Below, one piece after another: positions 35,425-45,452 of a stretch of 64,000 nucleotides of DNA. The first letter of the stretch is position 1. Each line of letters starts with the position of its first letter. Where the stretch lies: assembly GCA_003278525.1 (NCBI GenBank), contig QCEQ01000002.1:1-64000 (forward strand). The letters run 5' to 3'. The notes beneath the pieces are model-generated. The model searched no databases. It was not told the DNA's origin and worked only from the letters and a program-made list of their open reading frames with translations. Made by a program: the position numbers and the translations under genes. The DNA comes from Prochlorococcus sp. AG-355-P16. Lineage in GTDB: Bacteria > Cyanobacteriota > Cyanobacteriia > PCC-6307 > Cyanobiaceae.

Positions 35425-38400
35425 TTGGGCTCTAACTTGAAAAAAAATAGATCTCTAAATTTAAATACTAAGATTATTTTGGTAGGGATGCTTTTGCCTA
35501 TAGGTTTTTTGGGCACTTTTTTATTAAATAATTTTTTAAAAGAAACTTATAGTTCTAGGAAATTAGAACTAGAAAAAAGTATTGAGAATCTTTTAGATAA
35601 AAATGTTGATTTAGGTGATTATGTTGGGATTAGATTTCTAGGAATTTCTTTGGGTAATTCAAAAATTAATGATAAAAAAAATATAGATTCTGAAATTACA
35701 GCCAAAAATGTATATGTGGGCATTATGCCTTTTAGATCTTTTTTTAAACAAAAATGGATTGTAAAAATAAGTCCTAAGAAAGTAGCTATAAATATAGACA
35801 GAGATTTTTTTAAAAGGGACGAATCTTATAAAAATAATCGAATTACAAATAAATCACAATCAAAGTATGAATTGAACTTTAACTTAAATAAATATTCAGA
35901 TCTGAAGTTTAATAATGCAGGTTTAAAAACAAAAGTAAAAGGAAATGTTATTTATAAGTCAAGAAATAGACAAATCATTGCAAATGTAAAATCAAATTTT
36001 GATGAAAAGGGTTTTTTAAAATTTAAATTTAATACAAAGTTAAATCAAGACTTTTTAAAACTGGATTTATTTTCTAAGGGTTTAGATCTTGAGAATTCTG
36101 AATATATTATTGGTAATAGAAAAATTAGCTTTAAAAAGGGTACCTTTCAATCTAACTTTAAATTTAGTAAATCATCAAAGCGCACATTTTGTGAAGGAAG
36201 ATTTTCTTTTACAAATTTAAAAATAAAACCAGAAGATTTAGCAGAGAATGTAAATTCAGATTCAACTAGGTTTTTTTGCAAAGATAATAATTTAATTGGT
36301 AATTCTGAAAAATTAAATTATGGAACTTTGACTTCTAATTTTAATCTCAATGTACCATTTAATAAAAGTTCCAATAATATTAATCTAATAGGAAGTATTG
36401 GATACATTAATAGCCTAAATCCAGATATCAAATTATCGGGTAATATACCCTTCTGGTTTGATAGGAGAGGTATTAATTTTGGTGATATAGATACTAGTTT
36501 CAAAATAAATAGAACACAATTATCTAATTTAAATATTTTCCGAAAAAATGATATAAGAGGTTTCATTACGGCTAAAGGAGAATTAAAAGGGAAAATTACT
36601 GATCCTGATATTTCTATAAATTTTAATGTTGATTATCCGCACTTTAAAGGTATCCGTATTAGAGAGACATGGGAGGGAGATATTAAAAATATAAATAATG
36701 AATTTCTGCTAAATATGAAAAATAGATATTCTCCAATCCCTTCATTTCTTACAATTAAGTTTGATTCTGATCTTAAACTAGATAATGCAAATTTTATAAG
36801 AGTATTTAACTCAAATAAAGGGACTGTAGGTATTGTCAAAGAGGAAGATAGTTATAACTGGCAAGCGGATAATTTTCCTCTTGATGAACTTGAATTGTCT
36901 TTAAACAAAAATCAATTCGATAAAATTGACGGAATTATTAATGGTGAAGGATCAATTTCGTCAGACCAGTCATCGCTAGTTGGCCGACTTGCTTGGAGTT
37001 TAGGTAAATATAGAAATATCAGTCTAGCCAATTCAATATTTGATTTCAGCGTCAAAAATAATTATTTTTATATAAATTCTTCATTGTATCCAATTGATGG
37101 AGGAGTAATTGAAGTCGAATATGATTCAAATAAAAATAATTTTATTAATTCAGAATTCAAGAATGTAAGCACTAGTTGGACCATCCTTACCGCAGTTGAT
37201 ATTTTTAACTTTGATAATAAAAAACTTATTCCCACAAGTAAATCGAATATTTTGGACGATTTGGAAATTAATAATGATAATACATCATTTAAAGAGAGGA
37301 TCGATTTTATAAATAACTTTATTGAAAATAGTAATGTGCTAGAGGACAAATTTAATTTGCAAAAATATTTAAATAAATTTAGAAGTAGATACGATGGAAA
37401 AATTACTATTCAAGGAGATAGACCGAGTAATTATAAATTGAATGCAAAATTAAATGCCTATCTTGATATACCTAAAGATGACTACAAGAATAATAAAGAG
37501 GAATTTTCTATTGATTTGGAAGGAGGATTATTAACAGGGAAAGGTTCTTTAATTATTAATAAATTACCGTTAAGTACTGCAAATATCTTTCTAAACAAAC
37601 CGAGAGATTTTCTTGGAGGGTTAGATATGAATTTATTTTATGATCTTGATACAAAAGCTTTCTCTAGTGAAATTTCTTCCAATAATTCATCAATTAAAAA
37701 TAACACAATAATATTTGATAGAGGACTAGTTGAATTTGATAAATCTATTTTTGAAATTGATTTTTCACTTTTAATAAATGATTCTGAAATCCCAATTAAT
37801 ATTGAAGGATCAATACCTATAAATAAATCGGATAACTTAGATCTAAGATTGCTTGGGAATGGAAAATTTATTGAGTTAATAGATATTTTTGCTGATGAAT
37901 ATTTTACCTTTAAAGAAGGTGATGTAAATCTTAGAATTATTCTAAAAGGCACCTTAAATAAACCTCTATTAAATGGATTTGTAGTAATTAAAGATTCTGA
38001 AATTGATTTTTTTAAAAATATAATTAAAGATATCAATAGCATAATAATTTTTGATTTTGATTCTTTAGAAATCAATAACCTAAAAGCGAAGACTGCAGAT
38101 TCTGGAAAAATTTTTATAAAAGGGTCTTTGCCTTTTTATAGTAAGAATGATTCCGAGAAGGCAAAAATTAATTTGAAAACGAATAGATTTACTTTAAAGA
38201 AAGATAATTTTAATTTTTTAATTGATTCAGATGTCGATTTAATTGGATCATTTGAAAGTCCTGTTTTGGGAGGGTCTTTAACTTTTAATAATGGATTTAT
38301 AAACTTTAATAGCACTAATCAAAAAATTAAAAAAGAAAATAATCTTATGCGAAAAGAGGATAAAAAAGATTGGCCAGAACTCTATTGGAATAACGATAAG

Positions 38401-39384
38401 AATATTGAAATTATTTCAAATGAAACAATTTTGAATTCAGTTCTTTTAGGAGAAACTTTGCCTAATTATTTGGATAATTTGAGTTTTAATAATCTTAAAT
38501 TAAAACTTGGTCCAGATTTTAAACTTCAATATTCAGAGTTAGTTCAAGCTTATTTAGATACCAAATTAGACCTTACTATAAATGGTGCGGTAGGAAAAGA
38601 TTTAAATGCAAGAGGTCTAATTTATCTTAAAAAAGGTAGAGCTAATTTATATACTACTCCATTTAAACTTGATAAAAATAAAGATAATTATATTTTATTT
38701 GCATCAAGAAGTGGAGTGGTTCCGTTCATTAATTTTTCTCTGATTAGTAAAGTTCCAGATTCTATAATACCTATAAGTGAAAATAATCAGGATTCAAACC
38801 TCTCAGGTGATCTTGATGTAAATGCGACTTCTAATGGTTTGGGATCATTTGGAATTGGCAATTCAAGGCTTATCAAAATTGAAGCATCTTATGAAGGATT
38901 TTTAGATCAATTATCTTTTGCTGATGAAAATAAAAGAATCCAATTAAGAAGTACTCCAAGTTATAATAGATCACAAATAATTGGTTTAATTGGAGGTAAC
39001 TCTGCAAATTTAATAAATAGAGCATTTATTTCTCAACTTAATAATGCTGATGCATTTAGTGAAAGATTTCAGTTATCTCTATATCCAGCATTAATAGAAA
39101 ATAATGATTCATTAAATAATATTTTTTCCAATGAAAATTTAGCTATAGAGAATGATGGTCAATCATCTTCTAATGAGGAATTTTCTTCTCAAGCTTGGGT
39201 AGCTGAAATAGGGCTTGATATTAATGATGCAATAAATTTTGCCTTTCAAGCGGTTCCAGGTAGAGATGATATATCACCTTTAGGAATTTTGACTTTCCAG
39301 GCAAATCCAAACTTAGAATTATTAGGTTCTTTTGATTCCAATGGAGATTGGAAAAGTCAAGTTCAATTATTTTTTAGATATTAA
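35425..39384 (+). CDS. tamB: TamB-like inter-membrane lipid/outer-membrane assembly protein (DUF490)
   Basis: This 1319-residue protein has one N-terminal membrane anchor (residues ~15-35). A very long beta-rich, Asn- and Lys-rich body follows. The C-terminal DUF490/TamB domain (about 1000-1319) includes a DLDVNATSNGLGSFGIGNSRL stretch and a terminal beta-strand ending QVQLFFRY, as in outer-membrane partners. TamB bridges the periplasm and aids lipid transport or beta-barrel assembly. The start is TTG at 35425, with a second TTG at 35437. Confidence 0.85.
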   Translation: MGSNLKKNRSLNLNTKIILVGMLLPIGFLGTFLLNNFLKETYSSRKLELEKSIENLLDKNVDLGDYVGIRFLGISLGNSKINDKKNIDSEITAKNVYVGIMPFRSFFKQKWIVKISPKKVAINIDRDFFKRDESYKNNRITNKSQSKYELNFNLNKYSDLKFNNAGLKTKVKGNVIYKSRNRQIIANVKSNFDEKGFLKFKFNTKLNQDFLKLDLFSKGLDLENSEYIIGNRKISFKKGTFQSNFKFSKSSKRTFCEGRFSFTNLKIKPEDLAENVNSDSTRFFCKDNNLIGNSEKLNYGTLTSNFNLNVPFNKSSNNINLIGSIGYINSLNPDIKLSGNIPFWFDRRGINFGDIDTSFKINRTQLSNLNIFRKNDIRGFITAKGELKGKITDPDISINFNVDYPHFKGIRIRETWEGDIKNINNEFLLNMKNRYSPIPSFLTIKFDSDLKLDNANFIRVFNSNKGTVGIVKEEDSYNWQADNFPLDELELSLNKNQFDKIDGIINGEGSISSDQSSLVGRLAWSLGKYRNISLANSIFDFSVKNNYFYINSSLYPIDGGVIEVEYDSNKNNFINSEFKNVSTSWTILTAVDIFNFDNKKLIPTSKSNILDDLEINNDNTSFKERIDFINNFIENSNVLEDKFNLQKYLNKFRSRYDGKITIQGDRPSNYKLNAKLNAYLDIPKDDYKNNKEEFSIDLEGGLLTGKGSLIINKLPLSTANIFLNKPRDFLGGLDMNLFYDLDTKAFSSEISSNNSSIKNNTIIFDRGLVEFDKSIFEIDFSLLINDSEIPINIEGSIPINKSDNLDLRLLGNGKFIELIDIFADEYFTFKEGDVNLRIILKGTLNKPLLNGFVVIKDSEIDFFKNIIKDINSIIIFDFDSLEINNLKAKTADSGKIFIKGSLPFYSKNDSEKAKINLKTNRFTLKKDNFNFLIDSDVDLIGSFESPVLGGSLTFNNGFINFNSTNQKIKKENNLMRKEDKKDWPELYWNNDKNIEIISNETILNSVLLGETLPNYLDNLSFNNLKLKLGPDFKLQYSELVQAYLDTKLDLTINGAVGKDLNARGLIYLKKGRANLYTTPFKLDKNKDNYILFASRSGVVPFINFSLISKVPDSIIPISENNQDSNLSGDLDVNATSNGLGSFGIGNSRLIKIEASYEGFLDQLSFADENKRIQLRSTPSYNRSQIIGLIGGNSANLINRAFISQLNNADAFSERFQLSLYPALIENNDSLNNIFSNENLAIENDGQSSSNEEFSSQAWVAEIGLDINDAINFAFQAVPGRDDISPLGILTFQANPNLELLGSFDSNGDWKSQVQLFFRY

Positions 39385-39450
39385 ACCAGAAAGAAATTTA
39401 CTTTAAAGAATCGTTAATTTGAATTATTATTAGATTAACTAAAAAATATT

Positions 39451-40761
39451 ATGGCTAATATCTTTGAAGTTCCTCAACCAGGTAATGATCTTCTAGAAAA
39501 AGCTGAGAAAGTTCGTTTGGCATCAATAAAAATAAGTCAGACTGAAAATCAAAATCGTATTAAAGCCTTAAATTTTATGGCTGATTATCTAGAAAAAAAT
39601 TCTAAAGAAATATTAGATGCTAATGATGCGGATTATTTAAGTGCAGAAAAAAAGGGTATTTCTAGGGCTTTACTTTCTAGATTAAAGTTATCAAAATCAA
39701 AATTAAATTCAGGAATTAAAGGAGTAAGAAAAGTTGGAGACTTGGCTGATCCTGTAAATCAAGTTCAAATATATAGAGAGCTTTCAAAGGGGTTGATCTT
39801 AGAAAGAAAAACTGTGCCAATTGGAGTCTTAGGGATTATTTTTGAATCAAGGCCAGATGCCGTAATGCAGATTAGTTCATTAGCAATAAGATCAGGTAAT
39901 GGAGTAATTCTAAAAGGTGGAAGTGAAGCTAACTTAACAAATACTTCAATAGTGAAAGCATTGCAAGAAGGTTTAAATGAAGCAGGTCTTGATAAAAATT
40001 CAATATGTTTACTAACGAGCAGAAAAGATAGTATGGCGATGTTAAATCTTGATAAATACATTAATTTGATAATTCCAAGAGGAAGTAATGAATTAGTAAA
40101 ATTTATACAGGAGAATACAAGAATTCCTGTTCTAGGCCATGCTGATGGAATTTGTCATTTGTTTATAGATGTTGAGGCAAATATGGAGATGGCTTTATCA
40201 GTCGCTTTGGACAGTAAAATTCAATATCCTGCAGCATGCAATGCTATCGAAACCTTATTAGTCCATAAAGATATCGCACAAGCTTTTTTAGAAAAGGCCA
40301 TCCCTTTGTTTAATTCTAATGATGTTAAATTAATTGGAGATAAGAGATCAGTTGAATTAGGGTTAAAGTATGAGGCTAGTTTAGAAGATTGGAAAACTGA
40401 ATATTTGGATTTAATTTTATCGATAAAAATTGTTGATGATCTCGAGGAAGCAATCACACATATTCAAAAATATAGTTCAAAACATACAGATGGAATAATT
40501 ACTGAAAATTCAAATACTGCCAATAAATTTATGAATGTAGTTGATAGTGCAGGTGTTTTTCATAATTGCTCTACTAGGTTTGCAGATGGGTTTAGATATG
40601 GATTCGGAGCTGAGGTTGGTATATCTACTCAAACTCTTCCACCAAGGGGACCTGTAGGTCTAGAAGGATTGGTAACTTATAAATATTTTCTAAAAGGTAA
40701 TGGGAATATAGTTGATGATTTTTCATCAGGAAAGGCTATCTATATACACAAAGATCTTTAA
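39451..40761 (+). CDS. proA: Gamma-glutamyl phosphate reductase
   Basis: This 436-residue NADPH-dependent enzyme makes glutamate 5-semialdehyde for proline. It has PIGVLGIIFESRPDAVMQI for cofactor binding, LKGGSEA, the conserved catalytic Cys block YPAACNAIETLLVH, and FGAEVGISTQTLPPRGPVGLEGL. It lies 66 bases after tamB, and folB begins 10 bases after its stop. Confidence 0.96.
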   Translation: MANIFEVPQPGNDLLEKAEKVRLASIKISQTENQNRIKALNFMADYLEKNSKEILDANDADYLSAEKKGISRALLSRLKLSKSKLNSGIKGVRKVGDLADPVNQVQIYRELSKGLILERKTVPIGVLGIIFESRPDAVMQISSLAIRSGNGVILKGGSEANLTNTSIVKALQEGLNEAGLDKNSICLLTSRKDSMAMLNLDKYINLIIPRGSNELVKFIQENTRIPVLGHADGICHLFIDVEANMEMALSVALDSKIQYPAACNAIETLLVHKDIAQAFLEKAIPLFNSNDVKLIGDKRSVELGLKYEASLEDWKTEYLDLILSIKIVDDLEEAITHIQKYSSKHTDGIITENSNTANKFMNVVDSAGVFHNCSTRFADGFRYGFGAEVGISTQTLPPRGPVGLEGLVTYKYFLKGNGNIVDDFSSGKAIYIHKDL

Positions 40762-40771
40762 AACTTTTAAA

Positions 40772-41134
40772 GTGGAAACTTTCTTAAAAATTGAGAATAT
40801 TAAACTTTGGGCTAGGGTTGGAGTCCTTAATGAAGAAAGGGAATTAGGACAACTATTTATTTTAGATATATTTTTGTGGACTGATTTTGAAGATTGTACA
40901 GTAAATGATGATATAAAAAAAACAGTTGATTATTCAAAATTAGTTCAAATTTTAAAAGATCAATCAAACAAAATATATTGTTTTACAATCGAAAAATATT
41001 CAAACGAAATTTTAGAAATTATTAATCAGGAATTTAAGCTTTCTAAAGTTAAAATTATTTTGACAAAATGTAATCCTCCAATCACAGGTTTCGATGGCAA
41101 AGTTTCAATAGTAAGAATTCTTGAAAATAATTAA
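40772..41134 (+). CDS. folB: Dihydroneopterin aldolase
   Basis: This 120-residue tunnelling-fold enzyme cleaves dihydroneopterin in folate synthesis. It begins FLKIENIKLWARVGVLNEERE and contains DYSKLVQILKDQ and FTIEKYSNEIL, the usual Tyr and Glu of the pterin site, and KCNPPITGFDGKVSI. The GTG at 40772 matches the family N-terminus, while the upstream ATG at 40712 would overlap proA. Its 3' end overlaps the next gene by 14 bases. Confidence 0.9.
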   Translation: METFLKIENIKLWARVGVLNEERELGQLFILDIFLWTDFEDCTVNDDIKKTVDYSKLVQILKDQSNKIYCFTIEKYSNEILEIINQEFKLSKVKIILTKCNPPITGFDGKVSIVRILENN

Positions 41135-41732
41135 AGTATTGGAAAAAAGAAATCCCATTATTTTGATTCATGGTCTTTGGAATACTTCAAGTATTTTTTC
41201 TTCTATTACTTCAAAACTTGATGATATTGGCATTGAATATTTTGCCCCAACTCTTAAGCATTCATATGGGATGACTTCAATTCAGGATTTGACTTATAAA
41301 TTAAACGAATTAATTTTAGAGAAATATGGTTTAGAAAAAGAAATAGATATTTTGGGATTTTCTATGGGAGGAATAATAGGTAGGTACTGGCTTCAAAAAT
41401 TTAATGGGTATAAAAGAACAAGAAGATTAATATCTATAGGTGCCCCTCACAAAGGGACTTTGATGGCTCAATTAATACCTAAATACCCTTTCAGAGGAAT
41501 ATCAGAAATGAAAATAAATAGTAAGTTTTTAAGAGAACTCGCAAAAAATGATTTTTTTCTTGATGATATCGAGTGTATAAATTTTTTTACTAATTGGGAT
41601 ATGATGGTTTTTCCTGGCTGGTGGACAAATTTAAATTTTGGAAAAAAAATATCAGTAAAAGTATATAAACATAGAAACCTTGTAAGAAATATATCTGTGG
41701 TAGAAAAAATTATTGATGAAATTGTTATGTAG
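41121..41732 (+). CDS. Lipase-like alpha/beta hydrolase
   Basis: This 203-residue hydrolase has an HGLWNTSS oxyanion motif, GFSMGG around the nucleophile Ser (near residue 86), and IGAPHKGT. This pattern is shared with bacterial triacylglycerol lipases and PGAP1-like enzymes. The chain is short, and the acidic member of the triad is not obvious. It starts TTG at 41121 (or TTG 41139), overlapping folB. It overlaps the 3' end of the convergent peptidase by 8 bases. Substrate unknown. Confidence 0.75.
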   Translation: MKIIKVLEKRNPIILIHGLWNTSSIFSSITSKLDDIGIEYFAPTLKHSYGMTSIQDLTYKLNELILEKYGLEKEIDILGFSMGGIIGRYWLQKFNGYKRTRRLISIGAPHKGTLMAQLIPKYPFRGISEMKINSKFLRELAKNDFFLDDIECINFFTNWDMMVFPGWWTNLNFGKKISVKVYKHRNLVRNISVVEKIIDEIVM

Positions 41733-43812
41733 CTCCAGATAGGCCTAAGTGTCTTATTAAGGAATCTGTTTGTGGCTCTCTTCCCCTAAATAGTTTAAAT
41801 ATGTCTAATGGAGGTAAGCTTCCTCCCAAGCTAAGTATTGTATCTTTAAATTTCTTTCCTATTAACTTTAAATTTTCAGAGTTTTCTAGATCAGCTTCTT
41901 CAAACATTGAAAATGCATCAGCACTTAGAACTTCAGCCCATTTATATGAGTAATATCCTGCAGAATATCCGCCCGCAAATATATGACTAAAACAACAAAG
42001 AAAGTGATCATCTTGAATTGGTTCAATAACAGTAGTTTGTTTTGCAATTTCTCTTCTTATTTCATTTGCTGTTTTACCTTCGTTTTTATCAATATTACTG
42101 TGCAATCTGAGGTCTGTAATTGCGAAATGTATTTGTCTGAGAGTAGCCATACCACAATTAAAAGTTCTATTCTTTAGAAGCTTCTCAAAATTTTCATCGG
42201 ATAATTTTTCTCCTGTTTTGTAGTGCTTAGCAATATTCATAAGTGTATTTTTATGAAAACACCAGTTTTCCATAAATTGACTTGGAAGTTCGACTGCATC
42301 CCACTCAACGTTGTTGATGCCAGCTGCTTGAGGAAGATTTACTGTAGTAAGCATGTGTTGAAGACCATGACCAAATTCATGGAACAGTGTCTGAACTTCT
42401 TCAAAACTCATCAAACTAGGTTTGTCTTTTGATGGTGGAGTCTGATTGCAAACCAGATAAGCTACAGGAAGGGTATTTTTCCCAACATTATTTTTATTCA
42501 AACATTCATCCATCCAAGCCCCTCCTCTCTTTGATTCAGGCCTCGAGTATGGATCGAGGTAAAAGGATGCTAGCTTATTATTTTCCTTACTAAGGATATT
42601 AAAAAATAAAACGTCATCATTCCAAAGAGGCGCTTCATCAGTTGCTTCGACAACCTTTATTTCAAAAAGCTTTTCACTTAATTTAAATAAACCTTTTAAA
42701 ACATCATTTAACGGAAACCAAGGTCTTAAAGACTCTTGATCCAAATTAAGCTTTTCCTTTCTAAGAAGTTCAGACCAATAACTAATATCCCATGGCTCAA
42801 TATTCTGCGATTTTGGGAACCCGTGATCTTTAGAAAACTTTTCGAGCGTTTCTAATTCAATTTTTGCGGTTTTGAACGCGGGTTCTCTCAATTCTTCTAA
42901 AAGGTTTTCAACATTTTTAATTTCCTTCGCCATTTTCGTTGACAAACTTAGTTCTGCCCAATTTTTATAACCTAGAAGATTAGCCTTTCTAGTCCTGAGA
43001 GATAATATCTCTTCAATGATTTGAGAATTATTTTTTTCTCCATGAGACGCCCTACCAACGAATGCTTTATATAGTCTTTCTCTGAGGTTACGGTCGGTGG
43101 CATATGTCATAAATGAAGTATAAGTTGGAATATCCAGACTTAATTTCCATGGACCATTTTTGATATCAACTTCTTGATCTTTTTTTAAGTGTTTGTGTGC
43201 AGAAATTGCCATCAATTCAAGTATTCGTTCAGGAAGGCCATCAACTTCAGATTTTTTATTTAATATCAAAAACCATTTATTAGTGGCATCAAGAACATTG
43301 TTGCTGAAGTCTGTTGATAACTTTCCAAGCTTTTCTGAAATATTGTTGAAATTTTCTTGATCATTTTTTTGGAGTGAAATTCCTCTATGTTGCATCTCAA
43401 GAATTTCTTTATCCAAAATTCTATTTCTGATTTGATCAAAATTATTTGTTTCTTTGAGCCTGACTAAAGAATTGTAAACTATTTTACTCTGTCCGAATTT
43501 ATTACTCAAGCTAATAATCTCTGGAAGAAATTTTGAATAAATATCTCTAAGACTTTCAGAATTATTTACAGCATTTAGGTGGCTTATTACTCCCCAACTC
43601 CATCTAAGGATTTCATTGACTTCATTTAAAGGATTAATTACCTTATCCCAATTTAAATCATCCTGGATCAAATAATTAGATAAATTTTTTTCAATTTTTT
43701 TAAAGTCTTCGTGGATATTTTCTAGTACTTTGGGAAATTGTTTACTAATGTTTTCTGGTGTAAATTTTTTGAATTCCGGTAATTCTTCATATTTAAAAAT
43801 TGAGGTATCCAT
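41725..43812 (-). CDS. prlC: M3-family oligopeptidase (oligopeptidase A type)
   Basis: This 695-residue zinc peptidase degrades oligopeptides such as cleaved signal peptides. The gluzincin motif HEFGHGLQHML is present with a downstream Glu in NNVEWDAVELPSQFMENW. FAGGYSAGYYSYKWAEVLSADAFSMF near the C-terminus is the substrate-binding tyrosine block. It follows ndhD on the same strand after 12 bases. Confidence 0.93.
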   Translation of the reverse strand: MDTSIFKYEELPEFKKFTPENISKQFPKVLENIHEDFKKIEKNLSNYLIQDDLNWDKVINPLNEVNEILRWSWGVISHLNAVNNSESLRDIYSKFLPEIISLSNKFGQSKIVYNSLVRLKETNNFDQIRNRILDKEILEMQHRGISLQKNDQENFNNISEKLGKLSTDFSNNVLDATNKWFLILNKKSEVDGLPERILELMAISAHKHLKKDQEVDIKNGPWKLSLDIPTYTSFMTYATDRNLRERLYKAFVGRASHGEKNNSQIIEEILSLRTRKANLLGYKNWAELSLSTKMAKEIKNVENLLEELREPAFKTAKIELETLEKFSKDHGFPKSQNIEPWDISYWSELLRKEKLNLDQESLRPWFPLNDVLKGLFKLSEKLFEIKVVEATDEAPLWNDDVLFFNILSKENNKLASFYLDPYSRPESKRGGAWMDECLNKNNVGKNTLPVAYLVCNQTPPSKDKPSLMSFEEVQTLFHEFGHGLQHMLTTVNLPQAAGINNVEWDAVELPSQFMENWCFHKNTLMNIAKHYKTGEKLSDENFEKLLKNRTFNCGMATLRQIHFAITDLRLHSNIDKNEGKTANEIRREIAKQTTVIEPIQDDHFLCCFSHIFAGGYSAGYYSYKWAEVLSADAFSMFEEADLENSENLKLIGKKFKDTILSLGGSLPPLDIFKLFRGREPQTDSLIRHLGLSGAT

Positions 43813-43824
43813 TTATAAAATAGT

Positions 43825-45366
43825 TTAAAAAATTAAAGTCGGTATTAATCCTACCAACTTAGCTAAAGTAAGCTGCTGACTGAGAGCGTTGGTTGAAGAT
43901 TCGTATAAATTTATGGCAATTTTAGGCCAAAAACCAATTATTAAAGTTGGCAACAATAAACTGAACCCAATCGTCAATTCTCTACCATTCATTTCTTTAA
44001 CTGTAGCTAATGCAGGAATTCTAGGGCCAAAGAATACTCTTCTACACATTGATAAAAGGTATATAGGAGTTAGGACAAGACCTATAGCTGCTATAAGAAT
44101 TGTGATTGATCTAAAGATAGAGCTGAACCCTTCTTGACTTGTGATACCTAAAAATACAGTTATTTCACTTATAAATCCGCTCATGCCAGGTAGCGCTAAA
44201 GAAGCTAGAGAGCTTGCCAAGAAAAAGGCAAAAGTTATTGGTAGGACTTTTGCTAATCCACCCATATTTGGAATTGAAAGAGTATTTGTTCTTTCATAGA
44301 AAGATCCAGTAACGAAAAACATGGCTGCAGCAATAAGTCCATGACTTATCATCTGAAGCATTGCTCCACTGATCCCTAAAGCATCAACAGCGCCAATCCC
44401 CAATAGAACGAATCCCATATGACTTACTGAGCTACATGCTATTCTTCTTTTGACATTATCTTGTGCAAATGCATTTAGTGCACCGTAAATTATATTAATG
44501 ATTCCAAGAATGATTAATGCTGGTGCAATTTGAAGATGTACTTCAGGTAATATTTGAACGTTGAATCTTAAGAGAGCATAGCCGCCCATTTTTAAAAGTA
44601 TTCCGGCAAGTAACATAGATACTGGTGCATTAGCCTCGCCATGCGCATCAGGAAGCCAAGTATGTAGTGGAAAGATTGGAAGTTTTACTCCAAAACCAAT
44701 TAAAAATCCGAGATATGATAACAATGCTAGGCTACCTGTTACGTGTTTATTGGTTAAGTCGGTAATGTTCAAAGTAAAGGTATCTCCACTCAAGGCAAGA
44801 GCTAAACCACTTATAAGAATTAGTAAAGATGCTAGGGCTGTGTAAAGAATAAATTTAGTTGCTGCATATAACTTCTTTTTCCCTCCCCAAATTGCGATAA
44901 GAAGATATACCGGAACCAACTCAAGTTCCCAGGCTAAGAAAAATAATAGAAAATCTTGAGAGAGAAAAACTAGGGCTTGAGCTGCTGCTTGAACTAATAA
45001 AAGAGCAAAATATAAATTTGATTTTTTCTTGATTTTCCAACTTGCTGCAGCTGATAGAAATGTAATTAATCCACTCAAAGCAACTAACGGAGCAGATAAA
45101 CCATCTACACCAAGAGACCATTCTAAGCCTATTGAGGGTAGCCAAGAAGTTCTCTCTACGAGTTGCAAAGAGCTTTCTGTAGTATTAAATTTTTGGAAAA
45201 GAACGCCAATTATAAGTAAAAAATCTATAAATAAAAAACTTAATGAAATATTTCTAGGGAGTGTATTATCTTCTCCTTCCTTCGAACTCAAGAAAGGCAT
45301 TATTAATGCCCCAATTAAAGGCAGTAAAACAATAGATGATAGCCAAGGAAAAGATTCTAAATTCAT
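43825..45366 (-). CDS. ndhD: NDH-1 proton-pumping subunit 4 (NdhD)
   Basis: This 513-residue membrane protein with about 14 helices belongs to the proton-pumping subunit family of complex [17 protein letters not shown] contains the key membrane Glu, and [31 protein letters not shown] contains the conserved Lys and His. It is more like NdhD1-type subunits of cyclic electron flow than the CO2-uptake variants, but this assignment is uncertain. A 7-bp hairpin holds its start codon. Confidence 0.94.
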   Translation of the reverse strand: MNLESFPWLSSIVLLPLIGALIMPFLSSKEGEDNTLPRNISLSFLFIDFLLIIGVLFQKFNTTESSLQLVERTSWLPSIGLEWSLGVDGLSAPLVALSGLITFLSAAASWKIKKKSNLYFALLLVQAAAQALVFLSQDFLLFFLAWELELVPVYLLIAIWGGKKKLYAATKFILYTALASLLILISGLALALSGDTFTLNITDLTNKHVTGSLALLSYLGFLIGFGVKLPIFPLHTWLPDAHGEANAPVSMLLAGILLKMGGYALLRFNVQILPEVHLQIAPALIILGIINIIYGALNAFAQDNVKRRIACSSVSHMGFVLLGIGAVDALGISGAMLQMISHGLIAAAMFFVTGSFYERTNTLSIPNMGGLAKVLPITFAFFLASSLASLALPGMSGFISEITVFLGITSQEGFSSIFRSITILIAAIGLVLTPIYLLSMCRRVFFGPRIPALATVKEMNGRELTIGFSLLLPTLIIGFWPKIAINLYESSTNALSQQLTLAKLVGLIPTLIF

Positions 45367-45379
45367 TTATAGAATGAAT
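45361..45379 (-). promoter_or_regulatory. Hairpin covering the ndhD start codon
   Basis: On the minus strand, ATTCATT (45379-45373) pairs with AATGAAT (45367-45361) around CTATA, and the ATG (45366-45364) lies in the second arm. The stem is 7 bp but mostly A and T, so only a modest effect on translation is expected. Confidence 0.3.
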
Positions 45380-45436
45380 AATTTTTTTATTCTAGTTGAA
45401 GTTGTACTAGCTTGAGACTATAACATTAAAAATGCC

Positions 45437-45452
45437 TAAGTAAAACTACTTA
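45437..45452 (-). terminator. Weak terminator candidate after thrB
   Basis: On the minus strand TAAGTA and TACTTA form a 6-bp stem with loop GTTT straddling the thrB stop, followed after GGCA by TTTTT (45432-45428). The stem is weak and the T tract is displaced. Confidence 0.3.
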
